A program made the position numbers and the translations under genes. DNA of 64,000 bases. It comes from Desmonostoc vinosum HA7617-LM4 (lineage in GTDB: Bacteria; Cyanobacteriota; Cyanobacteriia; Cyanobacteriales; Nostocaceae). The notes under the pieces are model-generated. The model saw nothing but the letters and a program-made list of their open reading frames with translations, did not search any database and had not been told where the DNA came from. The stretch spans positions 23,448 to 87,447 of the forward strand of contig JAHHHC010000025.1 in assembly GCA_019359515.1 (NCBI GenBank), written 5' to 3'. How positions within the stretch are numbered: position 1 is the stretch's first letter; every line of letters starts with the position of its first letter. Positions 43,825 to 55,100 of this stretch are shown piece by piece.

Positions 43825-44040
43825 TTATAGATTTGCCAAAACACCAAAAATACCGTGTCCTGTCAATACTTCTAAGACTATTAAAGAAACAAAACCAATC
43901 ATCGCCAAACGACCGTTGAGTACTTCCGCATAATGAGTAAAGCCAGTGCGATCGCCTTGGTCATCTACATAAACCTTTGGCTCGATCGCAAAATTGTTTA
44001 GTTTGCCCTGATCGTCAACTATGGAGGCATTTGTACGCAT
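43825..44040 (-). CDS. High-light-inducible protein (Hlip/SCP)
   Basis: The 71-residue protein has one chlorophyll-binding CAB-type helix with the motif [20 protein letters not shown]. The key residues are Glu, Asn, Arg and Met-Ile-Gly-Phe. It resides in the thylakoid membrane, binds chlorophyll and carotenoid, and protects photosystem assembly or repair under strong light. Length is normal. The 3' gap is occupied by the TnpB remnant. Regulation cannot be seen in the 170-bp gap shared with divergent thyX. Confidence 0.95.
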   Translation of the reverse strand: MRTNASIVDDQGKLNNFAIEPKVYVDDQGDRTGFTHYAEVLNGRLAMIGFVSLIVLEVLTGHGIFGVLANL

Positions 44041-44210
44041 TATCTTTATCCCCTGTGTTTTTTCATGTAAAGAAGTGTAACAAGTATATTAACTATTGTA
44101 AAGTTTCTGAATCTGCCGAAAGAGATATGATGGTGGATCGAGTTTAAAGCTCCGTTCCTTGTTCCTTCTAAGTCAGCACTCTTAGTTACAAATCCCATCC
44201 ATAACAGCCA

Positions 44211-44933
44211 ATGCATCGATTCCGAGTAGAAGTTATTGCCAAAACATCAAACCCGCAGCAAGTGATTTATGCGGCAATGCATCAAGACTATACCGATGGG
44301 TTCGTGTTTGATGAGCGCGACTCATGGCCCTCGGAGTCCCAAGCTGGCGAAATCATTATTAAGCGACTTTTAGCTGGTGAAAGGGGGCATTACGGGCCTT
44401 TAGAGCATCCCCAGATTGTTTTCAACTGTGGCTATTTTCCCCACAGCGTTATGCAGCAGGCTCGAACTCATCGGGTAGGAGTATCTTTCGATACTCAATC
44501 TTTTCGTTATACAGGTAATCAATTTATTGATGTAATAGAAGGTAGAAAAGACATAGAAGATGTTTTTTATCTACGTCCTGTTGGTTATTACACTGATAGA
44601 CAAGGAAAAAAATATTACTACTCACCAGAGCAACGAGCAGCAGATTTAGAGTGGTGTTTAGAAGCAGCCAAACGATACAAAGCTGATTTTGAGGGTGGAA
44701 TGTCGGAAGAACATGCAAGAGGTAAAGTACCTTTTGATTATCGTCAGCATTTTGTCGTTAGCTTTAATCTGCGGTCATTTTTGCATTTTTGTGATTTACG
44801 TAATAAAAAGGACGCACAATTGGAAATTCAAAAATTGTGCGAATTAATGTGGCCTCACTTTGCAGATTGGGCACCAGCGATCGCCCAATGGTATGAAAAG
44901 CAGCGTTTGGGCAAAGCGAGACTTGCACCATAA
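44211..44933 (+). CDS. thyX: Flavin-dependent thymidylate synthase
   Basis: The 240-residue protein matches ThyX in the cyanobacterial form. ARTHRVGVSFDTQSFRYTG carries the RHRxxSxxxxSxR-type motif with RTHR, and NLRSFLHFCDLRNKKDAQLE is the C-terminal signature. It makes dTMP from dUMP with folate and reduced FAD. The insertion with ERNG-like residues YYTDRQGKKYYYSPEQRAA is normal in the group. A hairpin GTTAGA...TCTAAC follows the stop at 44935-44965. No thyA is in the window. Confidence 0.95.
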   Translation: MHRFRVEVIAKTSNPQQVIYAAMHQDYTDGFVFDERDSWPSESQAGEIIIKRLLAGERGHYGPLEHPQIVFNCGYFPHSVMQQARTHRVGVSFDTQSFRYTGNQFIDVIEGRKDIEDVFYLRPVGYYTDRQGKKYYYSPEQRAADLEWCLEAAKRYKADFEGGMSEEHARGKVPFDYRQHFVVSFNLRSFLHFCDLRNKKDAQLEIQKLCELMWPHFADWAPAIAQWYEKQRLGKARLAP

Positions 44934-45004
44934 TGTTAGATTGCATGGTAGATGCTTAGTCTAACACTTACTCAGCACTCCCAATTCTCAATTCCCTTTT
45001 ACGC

Positions 45005-45169
45005 TCAAAACTGCCAAGAAACAGTTCCTTGCACTGTAAATGGCTGTCCATAATAAACACGATTACCTAGCGAACTTTCAAAATAATCTACGTCAAATAG
45101 ATTTTTGAAGTTAACTGCAACTCTGAATTGATCTCGGTTATAAAAAATAGCTGCATCAGTCGTTTCACC
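45005..45169 (-). pseudogene. C-terminal fragment of a TonB-dependent siderophore receptor
   Basis: The frame reads DAAIFYNRDQFRVAVNFKNL, then FDVDYFESS and RVYYGQPFTVQGTVSWQF followed by TGA. This is the terminal beta-strands of a FhuA-type siderophore receptor, ending in the required Phe. The preceding ~700 codons are missing. It abuts the truncated AraC gene at about 45169-45175 in a different frame. Confidence 0.8.
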
Positions 45170-45873
45170 AGAATATCTCTAGCATGGTAAACCCTTTCTA
45201 CTACATCCGGTTTTAAAGTGTGAGGGTGGTTATGAGCATCCTTAATTTTGATTTCCTGTGCGATCAATATCCCCATTAACTCTAAAGCTTTGCCTTCCAG
45301 ATACAGCCGCTTGGCGATTCCTTGATAAGGACACTTAAAAATTTGCCATGCAACAGTGTGCATTGCAGGTGTGGCAGTTCCACAACGGCAGTAATAGGTT
45401 TGATGCGATTGCCGAATCCATGGTTGCAACGCTTGAGGTAATTGTCCTTGTTGATTGGCAGCAAAAGAATATAGCAATTCCGGCTGCATGAGGATATTTA
45501 CTTCCAAAAAAGAGTTTTTATCTGAACAATCACTCGTTTGTTTGGGATCTAGTCCACTTCCCACGAAACTGTATTCTCCCCCACCAACCTTTCTATATTG
45601 ATCGTGATGTTCTCCCGAAAAATGAAAGTGATACTCTAACCAATCATGTTCTTGTTCTGGTTGTAGAATGATCATGCGATCGCGCATTTGCAATTTGCCA
45701 ATGATCAACTCCAATCCTGGACGTAACTGAATTCTCCGCCAGTAACCTTGTCCCAACCGTCGGGGATATTTGTATACCACGTCCAATACATCATCTGGAT
45801 CTGGGTGTTGGTCAGGTTCTACTGTTTCCTGAAATAGTTCATCAAAGGCTTGCTGGGAAAGGGTGATTGTCAT
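45088..45873 (-). pseudogene. Truncated AraC-family regulator (DNA-binding domain lost)
   Basis: Residues 1-237 match AraC-type regulators found next to siderophore receptors in cyanobacteria, up to PDVVERVYHARDIL. After that the HTH domain of ~85 residues is missing. The frame runs ~24 residues out of frame through TonB-receptor DNA (VKRLMQLFFITEINSELQL) before a stop. The protein can no longer bind DNA by its usual domain, though the N-terminal sensor part could still be made. The most likely cause is one deletion that removed the araC 3' end and most of the receptor gene. Confidence 0.85.
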
Positions 45874-46114
45874 AGCGATCGCTTCAGATCAAAACTTGAG
45901 CTATTAATAAGAAATTATCTCATTAAAAAGACACTACGCATAACAAAGCGTGCTTGAATATTCGAGGACTAAAGTCCTCACTACAGATGAAAATATTTCT
46001 TCCCACTCCCAATTTCCTTAATTTACGTACTTTCACTTACTGACAAGTATGCAAACGCCAAGTTACTTTAAAGACAAATTTTTGTTTGCACGTCTATAAT
46101 TCCCACAAATACTT

Positions 46115-49100
46115 ATGTCTTACTGTGCTGTTAATCTAGCTATTGTTACGGAAAAATTAAGTGTATCTATAAGTACTAATTCTTCAATACTTTTAATAGT
46201 AGATTCTCAAGTACAAGATTACTTATATTTATTATCCGGTGTGCAATCGGGCGTACAGATAGCAGTCGTAGATGCTCACCAAGATGGTGTCAAACAAATT
46301 ACTGAAATTCTGCAACAAGGTTATGGTTGGCGACAAGTTCATCTGATTAGTCATGGTTCTCCAGGATGCTTGCACCTCGGTAATACAGAGTTAAGTTTGG
46401 CAACGATTGCTGAGTATAAATTTGCGCTACATAAATGGTCAAAGTGCTTTCAGCCTGGAGGTGAGTTATTCATCTATGGTTGTCAAGTAGCAGCTGGCAA
46501 TGCTGGAGAGGAGTTTTTATCTCAACTGCATCACATATTAAAGGTAGAAATTGCTGCTTCTCGGACTTTAACGGGGAATTCTGCTTTGGGGGGTAATTGG
46601 CATCTAGAAGCTAGTACTTCACCAAACCAGAGTTACTGGATTGAGGTTGACGCAAGAACGCGGGGAGATGGGGATGCGGAAAATTTAAACCTTGCAAAGT
46701 TGCCTTGTCACAGTGTTAGAACAGGTGCAGTCAATCCTATAGCTATATTTCAACCTCACGTATTAGCAAACTATCAAGGTATTCTCGGCACTTTTGTAGT
46801 TAATAGCATTGCTGATACTGATGATGGCGACTTGGGTAATGGTATTACTACTCTGCGAGAAGCTGTCAATGCTGCTAATAGTGATAAAAATACTGCTCAC
46901 CTAATTACGTTTGATTTTGAGACATATCCACAAACTATCTTCCTCAACAGTAGTTTGGGTGTTTTTGGGAATATCACTATCGATGGCGGGGATGCGGCAG
47001 ATATCACTCTCGATGGTGGTAACAATAACCGTCATTTTTATGTCAGTCAATTGCAGGAATTGTCCCTGCAAAATCTCACTCTGATTAATGGTAAGGATCA
47101 GGCGGGGGGGAGTATTTTCACTGATGAAAATGCACGTCTGAATATTAGTCGGGTGACTTTCCAAAACAACGAAGCTGTCATAGATGGTAGTGGCGGCAGT
47201 GGTGTGGGGGGAGCTATTTTCAGTCAGGGAATTTTACGCCTCACGGATACTACCTTCCAAACGAATAAAGCAGCGGCGTTGGGAGGGGCTATTTATAATG
47301 CTGGTAAACCTCTCACTGCTACTCGGACTTTGTTTGCTGATAACCAAGCTGGTGGGGCTGTTAACTCGCCGAGTTTTGTGGCTGGGGGGGCGATTTTTGA
47401 CGATCGCGGTAATATTGAACTGATCCAAAGTACCTTTAGCGGTAATCGTTCTACTGGGGATGGAGGAGCAGTTTTCAATAAGGGTAAACTCAGCGTTTAT
47501 AGTAGCACTTTAACTCTCAACGTGGCGGATAGCGATAATAGCGGTTCCGGTCGGGGGGGCGGATTTTTTAACGATGGTGGGACGATTAGAGTTAGCAATA
47601 GTATTATCGCAGGCAATGAAGCAGCTGAAAATGCAGATGTCGCAAGAGCGAGTAGTTATTCAGGGCTTTATATCAGCTTAGGCGGTAATTTAATTGGTGA
47701 AGATACAGTCAAACAGTTCAAAGAGTACACTGATATCACTTTTATCGGTGCTGGTATTAGTGATATTAGTCAAGTTTTAGATACTACCTTGGCGTTAAAT
47801 GGTGCGCCTTTAGGTTCACCATTGAGTCATGGGTTAGTCGCTAATAGTTTAGCAATTGATGGGGGGCTACCATCTTGGGTAAATTTGCCAACCGATGCGA
47901 CTGGGCAACCACGAGTTCAGAATCTCAGTATTGATATTGGGGCAGTTGAGTTTACAGACACAAGCGGCACTCCCATAGCTGCTGTCAATGATGATGCATC
48001 TATAATCATCGATACAGGCTCTAGTTTTTTGACGGCGCTTAATTCCGAAAGTCAATTAGGTGCTGATGTCGCCTATCAAGGTAATGGCCAGATTGTTTAT
48101 ACTCTTGATCCAGATTTCCAGACTTTGGCTGTAGGAGAAACAGCGATTGATACTATCACTTATGCTGATATTGAGGGAGTTAAAACTTTAAAGGTACAGG
48201 TGACAGGTGTTAATCAAGCACCAGTAGGAGTAAATGATGTCATCAGTACGGTACTTACTTTTAATCCTTTGGTAAATGACACTGATATAGATAGTAGCGA
48301 TCGCCTACGCATTACTAGTATTACTAGTCCAGCTACCAATGGGCAAGTAATTATCAATAATCCTGATACGCCCGATAGCACTATTACTTATACACCCGAC
48401 GCAGGGTTTACGGGTAGCGATACTTTTACCTATGCTCTGAGTGATGGTAATGGTGGTACTAGCACAGCTCAAGTCACAGTTAATGTTGGGACTTCTAATT
48501 TAGTAATTGTCACCACCAATCAAGATATTGTAGATGCCGGGGATGGGGTGACATCTTTACGAGAAGCGATCGCCACCTTAAATGGTTTGGGAAGTGGCAC
48601 AATCGGCTTTGACTTACCTGGAGAACAAACCATTGCCCTAACCCAAGGACAGTTAGACATTCTCCCTAGTAGCAATATTACGATCCAAGGCACAGGTGCA
48701 GATGCTTTAACAATTAGTGGTAATCAACAATCTCGGTTGTTTTTTGTTGATGTTGACGCCCAACTCACACTCAATGGTTTAACTTTAGCCGATGGTATAG
48801 ACCGTGCCAATAATTCTACCTTTCCTGGCGTTTCTCAAGGTGGAGCAATTCGCAACCATGGCACGTTGATTATTAATGATAGTGTATTGCGAGATAATCG
48901 CTCGGAAACAATAGGGGGAGCGATCGTTAATGGTAGCAGTGCTGGAGATATGGGTGAACTGCCCGTATACAATGCTAGTCTTACTATTAATAACACCCGC
49001 TTCATTAATAACACTACCAAAGACCAAGGTGGGGCAATTTATAACGGCTTTACTGGTAATGGTGGCACTGTCAGTATTAACAATAGTAGCTTTGAGCAAA

Positions 49101-52100
49101 ACCGCGCTCAAGCGATCGCTGGGGCAGTCTTTAACAATAATGGTGGTTTAACCATTAGTAACACCAACTTCGGTTACAACTTTGGTGGCGATCAAGCCGG
49201 GGCTATCTATAACAATGGTGGGACGAATCCCAGCGCCATTTTGACAGTTACAGACGGTACTTTTGTTCAGAACCTAGCTGACAGAGAAGGTGGGGCAATC
49301 TTCAATACCGGAACTGCTAGCTTGACAAGGAACAAGTTTCTGTATAACCGGGCTGATAATGCAGGTGGTGCAGTTTTCAATGCTAATAGTACAGCCAATC
49401 TCACCGTTACTGATAGTCAGTTTAGCTATAACCTGGCTGTAGCAGACCGTCTAGCTATTGCTGGTGTTGGTGGGGCGATCGCTAACTCCGATGGTTCGTT
49501 AACGCTAACTCGTAGCATTCTCGACCACAACTATTCTCAAAAAGAAGGCGGTGGGCTATTTACCACCGGCACTGCGGCTATCAATGTTAGCCAAAGTAGT
49601 ATTCATGACAATATTGCTTATGAACAAGGCGGCGGGATTGCGAGCAATGGTAGCAGTGATAGCGTTGTTAACATTGCTAACAGTACAATTAGCCGGAACC
49701 AAGCAGCAAATAATGGTGGTGGTATTGTCCTCAATTCCGGCAAACTGAATTTAGATAGTGTGACAGTTGCCTTGAATGTGGGGAATGGTGATGGCGACTT
49801 CCGGGGCTTTGGTGGGGGAATATACACCAATTCATCCTATGACAGTACACCTAAAGTTACAGTCCGCAACAGTATTATTGCAGGTAATATTGATTACAGT
49901 GGTATTGCTCCTGATATCGGGCAATCAAATTTCACCAGCACCACCTCTAGTTTTAAGAGTCTGGGCAACAATTTAATTGGTACTGATCGCCGTGCCACTA
50001 CCAATGGCTTTTTCTTAGATGCTAGCGATCGCACTTTTGCCAGTGCTAGCATTACAGATATTACTCAAGTACTTAATCCTAACCTATCTGGTGACGACAT
50101 CCCGACTCATCAACTGGTTAATGGTAGTATAGCCCTCGACAATGGTAATACGACCCTAACTACAGATCAAAGGGGTAAAAATCGCACAGGCACAGCAGAT
50201 ATTGGTGCTTATGAAGTCCAGCCAGATGATACTATACCGCTAGCTGGAACACAACTCAATAGTTATTTTTTACCGCCAGTTTCTACATCAGACACAATTA
50301 TTACTAAACTGACGGTAAACAGTACTGCCGATACGGATGACAATAACATTAATAATGGTGTCACAACTCTGCGGGAAGCAATTAATTATGCTAACCGCAC
50401 CGTAGGCGATGTAGAAATTAATTTCGATTTAGATTCTGGTTCTCATACCATCACGTTGGGTAGTGAGCTTGTCATCAGTAGCAATATTCAGATATTGGGG
50501 TCGCCATTAGACGACATCACAATTGATGGGAATGGCACTACTCGTTTATTGAGAATTGATAGCAACTTTAATGAACCGGAAGTTGCCGCTGTTCCCAATC
50601 GTCCCTTACCAAGTGTCATCTTGCAAAATTTAACCCTGGCTAATGGGTTAGCCGATCAAGGTGGTGCAATCAATAATGCTGGCAACCTGTTTATTAATGG
50701 TGTCAAATTCCGCAATAATCAAGCTACTAGCGGTGGTGGGGCGATTTATCATCGCAGAAATGATGGTAATCCGCTTTTAGGTGTTATTAACAGCGAGTTT
50801 AGTAACAATACAGCGGCAGATCAAGGTGGGGCAATTCTGCTAGAAGCGATCGCATCTATTCAAACTAGCACCTTTACAAAGAATACCGCTAATCAAAAAG
50901 GTGGTGCGATCGCCGTCACCGATGGACAACGCTATGATGCTTATCCCTACTCTCTAGAGCTTGCCGATAATTACTTCTCTGAAAATACAGGGATTAATGG
51001 TGGTGGTGCTTTATATGTTACTAACAATGCACGTGTCAATGCTCTCAATAGTAACTTTGAAAAGAATGCTTCTACTGCGGGAGACGGCGGTGCTGTTCTT
51101 TTAGATGGCTACAACACAACCTTAATTACAAAAGATAGTCGGTTTGCCGAAAATACTGCCAAAGGGACAGGGGGTGGCATTGCTAGTCAGTCGGGTGTTT
51201 TGTCCCTCGCCAATACTACGGTTGATAGTAATACAGCTGATGGTTCTGGCGGTGGTATCCATCAACAAGGTTCTGGTAGCTTAACTCTCACCAGTACCAC
51301 TATTAGCAAGAATAATTCTGGTGATCAAGGAGGTGGTGTTTACACTGACAATATCCTATCCCGTGTTGTCAATACAACCTTTAGTGCTAACCAAGCCAAA
51401 AATTCCGGTGGGGGTATTTTCCAAAAGAGTACTAAACTCACCCTGACTAACAGCACTTTAGTTTTGAACGTTGCCGACTCTGACGCCGATGGTACGGGAG
51501 TTGGAGGCGGCATATTTAATGATTATTCCACCGCAAAAATAGCTAATACAATCATTGCTGGGAATCAAGGCAACTCTGCACCTGATGTAGGCGAAACTTT
51601 GTTAGATGGGGGTTATGGCGCTAGCATTTACATTAGTCGAGGCAATAATTTCGTTGGTGTGGATAGTGTCGGAGAGTTTAAAGAAGCCACAGATCAAACC
51701 TTCGATAGTACGGGACTCACCAATATTAATCAGCTGCTCGATCCTACCTTAGCTGAGAATGGAGTAGCAGGTGGTTCTCGACTTACCCATGCACTATTAG
51801 CGAATAGCCCTTTAGTTGATGCTGGCAATAATGCCTTTGCACCCATGGTGGCTAAGGATGAAGGTGGTATAGATGCCACAGGACAACCCCGGATTATTAA
51901 TTCTGTAGTTGATATTGGTGCAACAGAATTTCAGGGTAGCGTTGGTGTTTTTCTAGCCACAACTACAACAGACGAAGCTGTCACCTTCAATTCTGGTTCT
52001 ACTACGGTAGAGGCATCATCTCCCATCACTACCAAACTTGGTGGTACAGTCATCAATCATGGTACAGGCTTCTTCACCTACAAACCGGCAGAGAACTTAA

Positions 52101-55100
52101 GCGATTTAGCCAGCAATCAGAATGCCTTAGATAGCTTTACCTACAACGATGCAGATGGACTCCAGACGGCAAACATCTTAGTCAATGGCATTGTGGACAC
52201 ATCCACAGGGTTTACAGTTCCTGATTTGGTAGGCAGTAATGTCTTATTAGTCACAACTACAGAAGACGGTATAGATTTTACCGATGGTCAACTATCCTTG
52301 CGGGAAGCTGTGCAGATAGCTACCTCTGAGGCTGGGGATTGGGTTATCGGTTTTAATTTAGACATAACCAGTTCCCAAACAATTACTCTCACCGAAGGTC
52401 AACTGTTAGTCGGTCATAAGTTGCCCAATAACATCAAGATTGTAGGGACAGGAGCAAAAAATCTCACTATTAGTGGGAATAATGCCTCGCGTATCTTCTA
52501 TGTTGAACGCGGTTCGACTCTCGAACTGAGTGGGTTAACCATTGCAGATGGTATGGATGGGATTGAGCAAAGTATTTCTGGCTCGATTAGTGTAGATCAA
52601 GGTGCAGCCATTCGCAACCAAGGCAATCTGATTATCAATGATGCTGTATTCCGCGATAACTACAGCAAAACTATCGGTGGGGCGATTCTGAATGCGGCTA
52701 ATCCTGGTTCTAGTTTGGCTAATCCTGGTGCTAGTAGTAACTATCAAGCAACTCTGACGGTTAACAATACGACGTTTATCAACAACTTCGCTAAAGACCA
52801 AGGTGGGGCTATTTATAACGGTTTCTCCAACGGTCAAGAGGGGTTAGTAACAATTACCAATAGTCGCTTTATCCGTAACGTCGCAGGGGCAATTGGAGGC
52901 GCGATTTTTAATAACGCTGGGGCGTTAACTGTCAGCGATAGCACCTTTACAGAGAATGATGGTGGTGGACAGGCGGGGGCTATTTATAACAATGGCAATA
53001 GCAATTCTTCAGCAACTGCAACGATTACTGATACTGAGTTTATTCGTAACTTAGCGGAACGAGAAGGTGGAGCATTATTTATTACAGGAAATACCACAAT
53101 CACGAACGGCACTTTCACAAGCAACCGGGCTGATACTGCTGGGGGGGCTATCTATGCAGCTAGCAACGCTAATTTAACCATAACTGATAGTAAACTGACG
53201 AAGAATATAGCTCTAGCCGATCGCAGTGATAAGAGTGCAGGGATTGGTGGGGCGATCGCCCTTGCCCAAGCAACCCTGAATATGCAAGGAACAACGCTCA
53301 GTGATAATACGGCTCAAGACGAAGGTGGCGGTATTTTTAGTACTGATAGCACCTTGAATATTACTGGTAGCACTATTAGCACCAACACCGCTGGCGATGA
53401 CGGAGGCGGACTCTCGAACAATTATGGGACTGTCAATCTCACTAATAGTACAATCAGTGGCAACATTGCCAATGATAATGGGGGCGGTATTTTCCAAAGT
53501 TCAGGCTTAACGCAGCTGTTAAATACCACTGTGACACTGAATATGGCGAATGTTGACGGTGAACCCGATGGCATGGGTGGCGGTATTTATAATAAGCCAA
53601 GTGCATCATCTGAAGTTCGCCTGCAAAATAGCATCGTCGCTGGCAATTACGATTTTAGTGGACTAGCACCAGATATCAATCCTGGTATTGATGGGGTAGC
53701 GGTTGTTTACACCAGTCAAGGTCATAATTTCATCGGTGTTGATTCTCCAGGCGCATTCACTGCTACAGGCGATCAAACTTTTACTAGTGCTGGCATCAGT
53801 GAAATTGAGCAAGTTTTGAACCCAGTTTTGGAAAATAATGGTGGTCAAACCCTCACCCATGCCTTAGTTAAGGATAGTCCGGCTTTGAATACGGGTGCAA
53901 ATCCGCCGGTCGCTGGCATCACAACAGACCAACGCCTTGCACTCCGCATCGCTGGCGAAACGGTGGATATTGGTAGTTATGAAGCTTTGGTTTTAGATGC
54001 GATTAACGACAAAGCCAGTACGCAGGAAAATACACCTGTAGTGATTGATGTTTTAAGTAATGACATCAGCATCAACGGTATCCCCACTATTGATAGTTTC
54101 CAAGCTAGTTCTGCCTTGGGGGGAATGGTCACTCAAAATGACGATAATTCTTTCACTTATACAGCTCCTCAATCGATTATTCCCAATGATGTAGTCAAGG
54201 ATACCTTTACTTACACTTTGAGTGATGGTACTAATACTGATGAGGCAACTGTAACTGTAGAAGTCACGGGTGAGTCTAACCCACCAGCGCCTGTAGCTGA
54301 TGAGGTAACTGTAGCTGCAAATCAATCGACACAAATTCAAGTCAAGGAGTTATTAAAAAATGACCAAGATTTGGATTTATCTGGCTTATCCTTAACTCTA
54401 GAAGATTTGCCTACTTATGGTTCAGTAATCCTGAATGATAATGACACGCTTGATGATTTGGAAGATGATTTCATTACTTACAATCCCAATCAAAACTTTG
54501 AGGGTGATGATGTATTTTCTTACAAATTAGTTGATAAGTTTGGTTTTAAAAGTGCAAAAGCTAATGTTAACTTGCGGATAGTCGCGTCAAAAATTGTACA
54601 CGAAGACAACAATTTGTTTTCTGTGATTGGGGTTGATAAGGTGAAGGTGAAATTCACTGTCAGCCAAATCAAGACTAATCAAGTTAATGAAATTGGTGTG
54701 TTTGTGGTTGATGATGCAGAAGGTCGAGTTAATGGGTTACTTCCTGGTTCTCCGGGATATTTGCAAGCTGCATTAAATCCTAACCGTCCTCAGCCTGCCA
54801 GAGTGATTTTCTCAACATTGAGTCACAACCTATTTCCTCAATTTAACTCCGAACAATTATTGAGTTTTAATGCAGGCGATCGCTTACAATTCTACCTGGT
54901 ACAAGATAGTACGACAGATTTGGTGATTGCTGGTAAAAGTGATCGCGTTTTGTTGGGAAGTGCGGTTAATGCTAATGGGGAGTTTACTACTCTCACGACT
55001 GAAGAATTCAACGATGGGAATTTAACAATCCGTTGGCAAGACCAATTTAATAATTCTCTCAGCTTTGATAGCCTAGAAATTAATTTGCAAGTTACTAATG

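Noticed and set aside
43553..43933. Rightward frame of 126 residues
   Set aside because: It lies antisense to the TnpB end and to the Hlip gene; no family resemblance.
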